This document shows positions 1 through 7,274 of a DNA stretch of 64,000 nucleotides, piece after piece. The first letter of the stretch is position 1. The number at the start of each line of letters is the position of its first letter. Source of the stretch: Gandjariella thermophila (GTDB lineage: Bacteria; Actinomycetota; Actinomycetes; Mycobacteriales; Pseudonocardiaceae); NCBI RefSeq assembly GCF_005405885.1, contig NZ_BJFL01000019.1, forward strand, positions 42,377 through 106,376, written 5' to 3'. Made by a program: the position numbers and the translations under genes. Below the pieces are notes generated by a model. It was not told where the DNA came from. It worked only from the letters and a program-made list of their open reading frames with translations, and ran no database searches.

Positions 1-485
1 ACCGGGACGGCGTAGCACACCCAGTCCTGCACGTTGGGGTTGAAGTGCTCGGCGGACCACACGGTGGCCGGCCCCCGGGTGCGCCAAGCGAGGTCCAGGG
101 CGTTGGTGCCGATGCTGGCCTCGTCCCAGCGGCCGCCCGGGGCGAAGTTCAGCCGCTCCGCCCTGCGGCGCATGGTCACGCTGCTCGCCGTCCACATGAT
201 GCGGGTGTCCTGGTCGGTGACCGCGACGATGACCTGGCCGTCGTCGGCGACCCGGTGCAGCTCGTCGCGCAGTGCGGTCACCGCCCTGCCGAGCGGGCTG
301 TGCCGCCACTCCGGCGAGGGATCGTCGGCGGGCGCCTCGGTGCGGCGGTGCGCTCCCTCGCGCAGCGAGCGGCCCCAGCTCCCGGCAACCTCGGGCCGCA
401 GGCCGTCCAGGGGGTGACCATTGGTGGCGACGAACCGCTCCCACCGCCGCGCGAGGCTGTCCCGGCCGGCACGCGTGCGTTCCAC
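1..485 (-). CDS. GAF-domain transcriptional regulator, N-terminal part (runs off left edge)
   Basis: The minus-strand frame is open from a GTG at 485 to the window edge, giving about 161 residues. An AGGAGGT-like ribosome site (plus-strand 493-499) lies about 8 bases upstream and supports this start. The leader contains RPEVAGSWGRSL, followed by GAF-type sensory sequence: DDGQVIVAVTDQDTRIMW, then GGRWDEASIGTNAL and WSAEHFNPNVQDWVCYAVP. This pattern (Trp-Ser-Arg leader, then a GAF with EASIGTNA and HF) is typical of actinobacterial GAF regulators related to AcoR-type activators, which carry a C-terminal helix-turn-helix. Here the C-terminus is outside the window, so the DNA-binding part is inferred. 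Ligand unknown. Confidence 0.8.
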   Translation of the reverse strand, partial: MERTRAGRDSLARRWERFVATNGHPLDGLRPEVAGSWGRSLREGAHRRTEAPADDPSPEWRHSPLGRAVTALRDELHRVADDGQVIVAVTDQDTRIMWTASSVTMRRRAERLNFAPGGRWDEASIGTNALDLAWRTRGPATVWSAEHFNPNVQDWVCYAVP

Positions 486-558
486 CGAAGGCCACCTCCA
501 GCCACGCCGCTCTCGGAACACCTCAACCGGCAACTGTAGGGATCTCGGTACCGCCCGG

Positions 559-1189
559 CTACCACCCACGGCGCCGCCACAGCGCGGCCAGCCGCTCGAC
601 GCCGGTGTGCACCGCCTCCTGGGCCGCGAAGGGCAGCCGCAGCCGGTCCCGCTGGCCTTCGGTCGCGGAGAACACCGGGCCCGGGGTGAGCAGCACGCCG
701 CCCGTGTCGACCATCGCGTCGGCGACCGCCCGCCCGGCCGAGGGCGGCAGTTGCACGCCGACCGGGGTGTGCACGGCCGGCAGCAGGTACACCAGCCGTG
801 GCCGGCGGGCGCGGACCAGCCGCAGCAGCATCTCCACGTCCACCCCGTCCGCGCGGTGCGGCGCGGTGCGCAGCCGCACCCCGCGCTCCCGGAACACCTC
901 CAGCGCGCAGCGTGGTGTACGCACTGACCAGCGTTCCGCGGCTCACCGCCAGCGCGCGGGCCAGCACGCGCTCGGACGGCAGCAGCGCGCCGGGCGGCAG
1001 GTCACCCGCGCCGATCAGCGCGGTGAGCGCCATGGCGAGTTGGCGGTGCAGCGGCTCCCGGGAGCCGGTGCACCAGCCGTCCAGCAACCGCGCGAGCTGC
1101 GTCTCGCTGATCCGTTGACCGGTCACGAAAGTCGTCCACTTCCGATGAACTGGACTCGCCGGCTTGCGGGCAAGCCTTACCGTGGACAC
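559..1189 (-). pseudogene. Decayed MocR/GntR-aminotransferase regulator
   Basis: The first part reads as a GntR winged helix: ISETQLARLLDGW, then GDLPPGALLPSERVLARALAVSRGTLVSAYTTLR across two stretches. Near 905 the frame changes and the text jumps to ALEVFRERGVRLRT and RPRLVYLLPAVHTPVGVQLPPS, which belongs to the fold-I aminotransferase half of MocR proteins. Near 720 it jumps again to LLTPGPVFSATEGQRDRLRLPF, the very C-terminus. Intact MocR regulators are about 450-500 residues. Here about 210 codons remain, with the interdomain linker, the PLP-lysine region and most of the large domain missing. I read this as two internal deletions plus a frameshift. The GTG at 1189 is a notional start only. 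Confidence 0.75.
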
Positions 1190-1231
1190 GGTAGCGCCTC
1201 GGTGCGGTGATGGTGATCTTGGCGTCCACCG

Positions 1232-1849
1232 GTGCTACCGACGAACTGGGGTGATCGGGTGGGGCTGCTGTCAGGCTGGTACCGCCGGTGGGAGCTGCGG
1301 CGGTCGGTGCTGGACTACGTCGGGCACGGGTGGCCGGTCGTGCCGGCCACCTACTACAACGGCCGCCGGTACGTGTGCGTGCGCGCCGACTGCGCGGAGG
1401 ACGGTCCGCACCCGGTGTGGCGGGCGTGGCGGGAGCGGGCCACCACCGACCCGGCCACGGTGCGCAGCTGGTACCGGCTGTGCGAGTTCGGCGTCGCCGT
1501 GCTCACCGGGGCGCGCTTCGACGTGCTCGAGGTACCGGAGCCGTGGGGCGAGCGGGTGCAGACGTTGCTGGCCACCGGCGGGTCGGCCGGCCCCGCCGCG
1601 GTGTACCCCGAACGCGGCCGCCGGCTGTTCTGGGTGGCCCGCGGGCTGCGGCTGGACGACGACCTGGCCGCGGCCGGGTTCCGGGTGCGGGGTGAGGGCG
1701 GCTGGGCGCTCGCGCCGCCGAGTCGCACCCGCGGCGGCCCGGTGCGCTGGACGGTGCCGCCGGAGCGGGTGTCCTGGCGGCCGGCCCACCTGTCCGCGGT
1801 GCGCGAGGCGCTGGACGTGGCCGCCGCCCGGGCGAGCACCTCGCCCTAG
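1232..1849 (+). CDS. Small bifunctional primase/polymerase (Prim-Pol) N-terminal-like protein
   Basis: A protein of about 205 residues resembling the N-terminal Prim-Pol domain found as small single-domain proteins in actinomycetes. Visible family features are an N-terminal GHGWPVVP, ATTDPATVRSWY in the middle, and a VLTGARFDVLEVPE core followed by RLFWVARG. Two start codons are plausible: GTG at 1232 and GTG at 1259, the latter with a weak GGGGTGA ahead of it. The acidic catalytic residues of a full archaeo-eukaryotic primase are not obvious to me, so activity is uncertain. Its stop overlaps the stop of the convergent response regulator. It has no replication genes nearby and stands alone. 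Confidence 0.6.
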   Translation: MLPTNWGDRVGLLSGWYRRWELRRSVLDYVGHGWPVVPATYYNGRRYVCVRADCAEDGPHPVWRAWRERATTDPATVRSWYRLCEFGVAVLTGARFDVLEVPEPWGERVQTLLATGGSAGPAAVYPERGRRLFWVARGLRLDDDLAAAGFRVRGEGGWALAPPSRTRGGPVRWTVPPERVSWRPAHLSAVREALDVAAARASTSP

Positions 1850-2511
1850 GCGCCCGCCGCCCACTGGTAGCGGTGCTCGGGCCGGCCGGTGGCGCCGTAG
1901 CGCAGGGTCATCGTGGCCCGGCCCTCCTGGGCCAGGCCGGCGAGGTAGCGCTGCGCGGTGGCCCGGGCGATGCCGAGCCTGGCGGCGATCTCCGCGGCCG
2001 AGCAGGGACCCTCCGCCGCCTTGAGCGCGTCCGCGACCAGCCTGGCGGTGACCGGGGACTGGCCCTTCGGCGCCGGCGGCCGGTTGCCCTCGTGCAGCAG
2101 CCGCAGCGCGCGGTCGATCTCCTCCTGGGTCACCGAGCGGCCCAGCGAGGACAGGTGCCTGCGGTAGCGCGCGTACGCGGAAAGCCGCTCCCCCAACTGC
2201 TCCGCGGTGAACGGCTTGACCAGGTAGTTGAGCGCGCCGGCGGCGAACGCGGCGCGCACCGACGCCGCGTCGGACGCGGCGGTGAGCATGATGGTGTCCA
2301 CGGTCAGCTCGGCCAGCAGGGCGAGCCCGGAGGAGTCCGGCAGGTAGTGGTCGAGCAGGACCAGATCGGGTTCCCGGTCGCGGATCTTCCCGCGCGCCTC
2401 CTCGGCGGTGCTCGCGGTGCCGACCACGGTGAACCCGGGTACCCGCTCGGCGAACGCCGCGTGCACCTGGGCCACCCGGAAGTCGTCCTCCACCACCAGC
2501 ACGCGGATCAC
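1846..2511 (-). CDS. CitB/DctR-family response regulator
   Basis: A two-domain response regulator of 221 residues. The receiver domain starts IRVLVVEDD, with the phosphoacceptor Asp54 in DLVLLDHYLPDS, the conserved Thr in IMLTAASD near 77 and Lys in YLVKPF near 101. The C-terminal part (from about 150) has a helix-turn-helix, AEIAARLGIARATAQRYL, as in CitB/DctR regulators that partner CitA/DcuS kinases. The GTG start overlaps the kinase stop by four bases (GTGA), so the pair is translationally coupled. The obvious target is the divergent ABC transporter beyond the kinase, but no operator is evident. Confidence 0.9.
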   Translation of the reverse strand: MIRVLVVEDDFRVAQVHAAFAERVPGFTVVGTASTAEEARGKIRDREPDLVLLDHYLPDSSGLALLAELTVDTIMLTAASDAASVRAAFAAGALNYLVKPFTAEQLGERLSAYARYRRHLSSLGRSVTQEEIDRALRLLHEGNRPPAPKGQSPVTARLVADALKAAEGPCSAAEIAARLGIARATAQRYLAGLAQEGRATMTLRYGATGRPEHRYQWAAGA

Positions 2512-4166
2512 GACCCCACCTCCGCCGCGTCGCCCGCGCCCTCCGCCGCCTCGTGGCCGCCCTCCGCCGGGTCGCTCGCGGTCTCCGCGAGCACCTGTGG
2601 CAGGCGGGCGACGAACACCGCGCCGTGGTCCGCGCCGCCCGGGTCGGCCAGCTCCACGTCACCGCCCAGGCTGCGCGCCGCCTGCCGGGCCAGCGCCAGC
2701 CCCAGCCCGCGCGACTCACCGTCGCGCGTGGACACTCCCTCGGCGAAAACCGCGTCGCGCAGGCGATTCGGCACCCCGTCGCCGGTGTCCACGACGGACA
2801 CATGCAGAGTCCGGCCGTCGGCGAGCAGGTCCACCTCGACCCCGGCGGGGCGGCGGCCGCCCAGCCGCGCGGCCTCGATCGCGTTGTCCACCAGGTTGCC
2901 CAGCACCGTGGTCACCTCCACCGGCGCCACCACCTTGCCCGGCACCCAACTGGTCTCGCCGACCCGAAGGGTCACCGCCTTCTCCTGCGCCCGCGCGGTC
3001 TTCGCGGACAGGAACGCGTGCAGGTACGGGTCGCGGATCGCCTCCGCGCCCGTGCCGAGCGCGGCGACCGGACCGTCGGACAGCGCCTGCAGGTACTCCA
3101 CCGCCTCCCGGGTGTGGTTGGTCTGCAGCAGGCCGGACAGCGTGTGCAGCCGGTTGGCGAACTCGTGCCGCTGGGCGCGCAGCGCATCGGTCAGCCCGCG
3201 CACCGAGTCCAACTCCCTGGTCAGCGTCTCCAGGTCGGTGCGGTCCCGCAGGGTGAGCACCCGGCCCAGGTCGGTGCCGTCCCGCCGGACCACCCGCTGG
3301 TTGGCCACCAGCACCCGGTCACCGGCTACCGCGATCAGGTTGTCCGCCTCGCCGTCGCCGGCCAGCGCGGCCCGCAGCCGCGGCGGCAGGTCCAGCGTGT
3401 CGACGTGCGCGCCGGCCGGCACCGCCACGCCGAGCAGCCGGGCGGCCTCGCGGTTGCACATCGACACGTGGCCGGTCGCGTCCACCGCGAGCACCCCCTC
3501 GCCGATGCCGTGCAGCACCGCCTCCCGCTCCCGCATCAGCTCTGCCAGGTCGTGCGGCTCCAGGCCCAGGGTGCGCCGCTTGAGCAGCCGGATCAGCAGC
3601 GTCGACCCGGCGACGCCGAGCAGCAGCGCACCGCCGGCGAACGCGCCCGCGATGCCGAGCAGTAGCAGCAGGGCGGCGTCGATCTCGTCCGCGTCGAAGC
3701 CGACGCTGACCTCGCCGACGATCCGGTCCGCGCGGTCGCGCAGCGGCACCTTGCCCCGGGCGGACAGGCCCAGGGTGCCGCGCTCGACGTTGACCACCTC
3801 CCGCCCGGACAGCGGACCGCTCGGGTCGGTGCTGACCCGCTTGCCCAGCTCGTCCGGGTTGGGGTGGGCCAGCCGCAGCCCGTTCTCGTCGGTGACCACG
3901 ACGAACAGCGCGCCGGTGGCCAGCCGGGCCCGCTCCGCCTTGGCCTGCACCACGTGCTCCGGATCGTCCCGCTCGACGGCCTCGCCGAGGGTGTCGTCCG
4001 AGGCCACGCTGCGCGCGACGGCGAGCGCCCGCTGCTCGTACTGGTGGTCCAGCGTGGTGTCCAGCAGCCACCCGACCAGCGCGAACCCCACCCCGACGAC
4101 CAGCACCAGCAGGCCGATCTGCAGGGCCAGCACCTGCCGGAGGAAGGGCATGGGGCGGCGCGCCAT
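2508..4166 (-). CDS. CitA/DcuS-type sensor histidine kinase
   Basis: A 552-residue membrane kinase if started at ATG 4166; ATG 4151 is an alternative. A transmembrane helix covers residues 10-35, an extracytoplasmic sensor about 36-164, a second helix 165-192, a PAS domain about 210-310 (IGEGVLAVDATGHVSMCN), and the kinase core. The phosphorylated His is about 334 in RHEFANRLHTLSGLL, the H-box type of the CitA/DcuS family. The N-box is VLGNLVDNAIEAA, and DTGDGVP and RGLGLALARQ form the G-boxes. Family members usually sense di- or tricarboxylates through the periplasmic domain, but here the neighbour is a sulfonate/nitrate-type transporter, so the ligand is open. Confidence 0.9.
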   Translation of the reverse strand: MARRPMPFLRQVLALQIGLLVLVVGVGFALVGWLLDTTLDHQYEQRALAVARSVASDDTLGEAVERDDPEHVVQAKAERARLATGALFVVVTDENGLRLAHPNPDELGKRVSTDPSGPLSGREVVNVERGTLGLSARGKVPLRDRADRIVGEVSVGFDADEIDAALLLLLGIAGAFAGGALLLGVAGSTLLIRLLKRRTLGLEPHDLAELMREREAVLHGIGEGVLAVDATGHVSMCNREAARLLGVAVPAGAHVDTLDLPPRLRAALAGDGEADNLIAVAGDRVLVANQRVVRRDGTDLGRVLTLRDRTDLETLTRELDSVRGLTDALRAQRHEFANRLHTLSGLLQTNHTREAVEYLQALSDGPVAALGTGAEAIRDPYLHAFLSAKTARAQEKAVTLRVGETSWVPGKVVAPVEVTTVLGNLVDNAIEAARLGGRRPAGVEVDLLADGRTLHVSVVDTGDGVPNRLRDAVFAEGVSTRDGESRGLGLALARQAARSLGGDVELADPGGADHGAVFVARLPQVLAETASDPAEGGHEAAEGAGDAAEVGS

Positions 4167-4317
4167 GGCTGGCAACGGTACCCCGCGAGCAAAACGAGCA
4201 GAACGCCGAGAACGTGCGATGGGCGAAGAAGTTTGACAAGGGTTCGCGGGGTGAGCCGGACCACTTACCGTCCTCCGCCAGCACCAACGGCGGAAGCGAA
4301 CGGTAGGAGCCTGACGA

Positions 4318-5124
4318 ATGGCCGACGACGTCATCGAGCTTCGGGGCGCGACGAAGCGCTTCCGGAGCACCTCGGGCGGAATCCACACGGCGGTGCACGA
4401 CCTGACCATGACGGTCGCCGCCAACGAGTTTGTCGCCGTGGTCGGCCCGACCGGCTGCGGCAAGTCGACCACGCTGTCCCTCGTCTCCGGGTTGGAACCG
4501 CCCTCGGAGGGCGAGGTCCTCGTCGCCGGGTCGCCGGTGCGCGGCATCCCGGACGGGGTGGGCTACATGTTCCAGAACGACGCCGTGCTGCCCTGGCGGT
4601 CGGTGCTGGACAACGTGGCCGCCGGCCCGCGCTACCGGGGCGAGTCCCGCGCCGCGGCCCGGGCGAAGGCCAGGACGTGGGTGGAGCGGGTCGGGCTGGC
4701 CGGCTTCGAGGGTTACTACCCGCACCAGCTCTCCGGCGGCATGCGCAAGCGCGTCGCGCTGGCCCAGACCCTGGTCAACGAGCCGTCCATCCTGCTGATG
4801 GACGAGCCGTTCAGCGCGCTGGACGTGCAGACCCGCGCGCTGATGCAGGACGAGTTGCTGCGGCTGTGGTCGGGCACCGGCGCCGCGGTCGTGTTCGTCA
4901 CGCACGACCTGGAGGAGGCCATCGCACTGGCCGACCGGGTGATCGTGATGACCGCCAGCCCGGCAACGATCAAGGGTTCCTTCCCGGTGCCGCTGTCCCG
5001 CCCGCGCGACGTGGAGGAACTGCGGCTGTCCACCGAGTTCCTGGAGATCTACCGGGAGATCTGGGAGTCGCTGCGGGAAGAGGTCGAGAAGGCCAGGAAG
5101 GGGAACGCCAGCCGTGCCGCCTGA
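4318..5124 (+). CDS. ABC transporter ATP-binding protein (SsuB/TauB/NrtD family)
   Basis: A cytoplasmic ATPase of 268 residues that powers the permease encoded next. Walker A is GPTGCGKST (near 42-50), the signature is LSGGMRKRVALAQ, Walker B is SILLMDEPFSALD, and the switch His is in FVTHDLEEA. The C-terminal tail is rich in Glu and Lys, as in the nitrate/sulfonate/taurine subfamily. The ATG is preceded by GGTAGGAGCC. It is first of a three-gene operon (ATPase, permease, lipoprotein) and is divergent from the two-component genes, with about 150 bases between. Those bases contain a TTGACA at 4233-4238 but no convincing -10. Confidence 0.9.
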   Translation: MADDVIELRGATKRFRSTSGGIHTAVHDLTMTVAANEFVAVVGPTGCGKSTTLSLVSGLEPPSEGEVLVAGSPVRGIPDGVGYMFQNDAVLPWRSVLDNVAAGPRYRGESRAAARAKARTWVERVGLAGFEGYYPHQLSGGMRKRVALAQTLVNEPSILLMDEPFSALDVQTRALMQDELLRLWSGTGAAVVFVTHDLEEAIALADRVIVMTASPATIKGSFPVPLSRPRDVEELRLSTEFLEIYREIWESLREEVEKARKGNASRAA

Positions 5125-5143
5125 CCAGAAGGAGCGCGCCGCC

Positions 5144-6046
5144 ATGCCGTCCGTGTGGAACTCCGGTCTGTCCGGCGAGCTGTCGCCGGCCACCGCCAAG
5201 GCCGCGCTGGGCAAACCCGACCGCCAGGCGCTGACCAGCGCCGCCACCGCGCACCGCCGCAGGAGGATCCGGGTGTGGGCGATCCGGGTCGCCCTCGTGG
5301 TGGCCTGGCTGGGTAGCTGGGAGGCCGCCGCCACCTACTGGATCGACCCGTTCTACTACTCCAAGCCGTCCGCGGTGTGGAGCAAGCTCGTCGACTGGTT
5401 CACCGTGGGCACCAGCCAGGGATCGATCTGGGAGCAGATCTCGGTCACCATGCAGGAGGCCGTCGGCGGTTTCGTGCTCGGCGCGGTGGCCGGCGTCGTG
5501 CTCGGCATCCTGCTCGGCCGCAGCCGGCTGCTCTCCGACATCTGCGCGCCGTTCATCAAGGCCGCCAACGCGATCCCGCGCATCGTGCTCGCCTCGCTGT
5601 TCGTCATCTGGTTTGGCCTGGAGATGTCGTCGAAGATCGCCACGGCGTTCGTGCTGGTGTTCTTCGCGGTGTTCTTCAACGCCTTCCAGGGCGCCCGCGA
5701 GGTGGACCGTAACCTGGTGAACAACGCGCGGATCCTTGGCGCCAGCCAGGCGCAGGTGCTGTGGACCATCGTGGTGCCCAGCGCCACCTCGTGGATCCTC
5801 GCCTCGCTGCACTCCGCGTTCGGCTTCGCCCTGATCGGTGCCGTGGTCGGTGAGTTCACCGGCGCCGACAAGGGCCTCGGCCTGCTGATCAACCACGCGC
5901 AGGGCACGTTCGACGCAGCCGGCATCTACGCCGGCATGATCGTGATCACGGTGATCGCCCTGCTCGCCGAGTGGCTGCTGACCGCCCTGGAGGGCCGGCT
6001 GCTCAAGTGGCGCCCGCCGGCCGCCGGCGCCGAAGCCCAGATCTGA
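5144..6046 (+). CDS. ABC transporter permease (SsuC/TauC family)
   Basis: A 300-residue inner-membrane permease. The ATG at 5144 is chosen because GAAGGAG (5128-5134) sits about ten bases ahead; an upstream GTG at 5114 overlaps the ATPase gene and lacks such a site. A cytoplasmic N-terminus of about 45 residues precedes six predicted helices. The EAA loop that docks to the ATPase is ARILGASQAQVLWTIVVPSA. The nearby VWSKLVDWFTVGT and AANAIPRIVLASLFVIWFG segments are typical of the sulfonate/nitrate/taurine permeases. It lies 19 bases after the ATPase stop. Confidence 0.9.
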   Translation: MPSVWNSGLSGELSPATAKAALGKPDRQALTSAATAHRRRRIRVWAIRVALVVAWLGSWEAAATYWIDPFYYSKPSAVWSKLVDWFTVGTSQGSIWEQISVTMQEAVGGFVLGAVAGVVLGILLGRSRLLSDICAPFIKAANAIPRIVLASLFVIWFGLEMSSKIATAFVLVFFAVFFNAFQGAREVDRNLVNNARILGASQAQVLWTIVVPSATSWILASLHSAFGFALIGAVVGEFTGADKGLGLLINHAQGTFDAAGIYAGMIVITVIALLAEWLLTALEGRLLKWRPPAAGAEAQI

Positions 6047-6073
6047 GTTCCCCACCCTTTTGGAGCGATATCC

Positions 6074-7108
6074 ATGAAGATCCGCGCCATCGCCGCCATC
6101 GGGCTGGCCGCCCTCGCCGCGATCAGCGTCACCGCCTGCCGCGACTCCCGCGGCGGCGCCGCCGCCGACAACGGCAACGTCACCATCATGGTCGGCGGCA
6201 TCGACAAGGTGATCTACCTGCCGGCCATGCTCACCCAGCAACTCGGCTACTTCAAGGACGAGGGGCTCAACGTCTCGCTGAAGACCGAGCCGGCCGGGGC
6301 CACCGCGGAGAACTCGCTGATCTCCGGCGATGTGCAGGGCGTGGTCGGGTTCTACGACCACACCATCGACCTGCAGACCCAGGACAAGTGCATCCAGAGC
6401 GTGGTGCAGATGGCCGACGTGCCCGGCGAGGTGGAGGTGGTCGGCACGCGGCAGGCGGACGCGATCAGGAGCCCGGCCGACTTCAAGGGCAAGAAGCTCG
6501 GCTTCACCAGCCCCGGGTCGTCCACCGACTTCCTCACCCAGTACCTGGCCACCAAGGCGGGCGTGTCCACCGCGGACTACACCGGGGTCAAGGCGGGCGC
6601 CGGAACCACGTTCATCTCCGCGCTCAACAACGGCCAGATCGACGCGGGGATGACCACCGACCCGACGGTCGCCCAGCTCATCAACTCCGGCCAGGCGAAG
6701 ATCATGCTGGACATGCGGACCGTGGACGGCACCCGGGCGGCGCTGGGCGGCCTGTACCCGTCCAGCTCGCTGTACATGAACTGTGACTTCGTCGCCCAGC
6801 ACAAGCAGACCGTGCAGAAGCTGGTCAACGCGCTGGTCAAGACGCTGAAGTACATCAATACGCACTCCGCGCAGGAGATCGCGGACAAGATGCCCGCCGA
6901 CTACGCGGGCGGCAACAAGGATCTGTACGTCAAGGCCATCAACGACACCAAGGCCATGTTCAACGCCGACGGCAAGATGGACGCCGACGGGGCGAAGAAC
7001 GTGCTCAACGTGCTGGCCCAGTTCTCCCCGAAGGTGAAGCCGAAGAAGGACAGGATCGATCTGTCGAAGACCTACACCACCGAGTTCGTGGACAAGGTCG
7101 CCGGCTGA
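6074..7108 (+). CDS. NMT1/SsuA-like substrate-binding lipoprotein
   Basis: A 344-residue extracellular solute-binding protein. The signal peptide ends in a lipobox, ISVTAC, so Cys22 should be lipid-anchored. The mature part has the NMT1/THI5-like fold signature: VIYLPAMLTQQLGYFKDEGLNV, then DFKGKKLGFTSPGSSTDFLTQYLA and DAGMTTDPTVAQLINSG. Members bind sulfonates, nitrate, taurine, pyrimidine precursors and similar compounds; the ligand cannot be read from sequence. It is the last gene of the operon and is followed within 15 bases by a strong hairpin terminator. Confidence 0.88.
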   Translation: MKIRAIAAIGLAALAAISVTACRDSRGGAAADNGNVTIMVGGIDKVIYLPAMLTQQLGYFKDEGLNVSLKTEPAGATAENSLISGDVQGVVGFYDHTIDLQTQDKCIQSVVQMADVPGEVEVVGTRQADAIRSPADFKGKKLGFTSPGSSTDFLTQYLATKAGVSTADYTGVKAGAGTTFISALNNGQIDAGMTTDPTVAQLINSGQAKIMLDMRTVDGTRAALGGLYPSSSLYMNCDFVAQHKQTVQKLVNALVKTLKYINTHSAQEIADKMPADYAGGNKDLYVKAINDTKAMFNADGKMDADGAKNVLNVLAQFSPKVKPKKDRIDLSKTYTTEFVDKVAG

Positions 7109-7122
7109 GCGGTCTCGACCTG

Positions 7123-7156
7123 AACGGGGGCGCCGGTGTCCGCCGGCGCCCCCGTT
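7123..7156 (+). terminator. Hairpin terminator of the ABC transporter operon
   Basis: A perfect 14-bp stem, AACGGGGGCGCCGG (7123-7136) against CCGGCGCCCCCGTT (7143-7156), with a six-base loop. It lies 15 bases after the lipoprotein stop. A T-tract is lacking, as is common in actinomycetes. Confidence 0.85.
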
Positions 7157-7181
7157 CGTCGCAGGGAAATGTCCGCCGATC

Positions 7182-7236
7182 AGGTCTTGCTTCCGGTGAG
7201 GTCTTGACAGTGGTTCGTTGTGCGCCACAACATATC
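7182..7236 (+). promoter_or_regulatory. Putative promoter and operator of the glucodextranase gene
   Basis: TTGACA (7204-7209) is followed after 18 bases by CAACAT (7228-7233), a fair sigma-70-type pair, with the start codon at 7275. AGGTCTTG occurs twice as a direct repeat (7182-7189 and 7199-7206), 17 bases apart, the second copy running into the -35. A small palindrome, TTGTG-CGC-CACAA (7218-7230), overlaps the spacer and -10. The layout suggests an activator on the direct repeats and a repressor on the palindrome, but this is inference. Confidence 0.45.
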
Positions 7237-7274
7237 CGCTCGCCCAGCGACGGGTGCAGCGAAAGGCGGCGGCG

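Noticed and set aside
4233..4238. TTGACA as a -35 for the ABC transporter operon
   Set aside because: No -10 at 16-19 bases; the following DNA is GC-rich.
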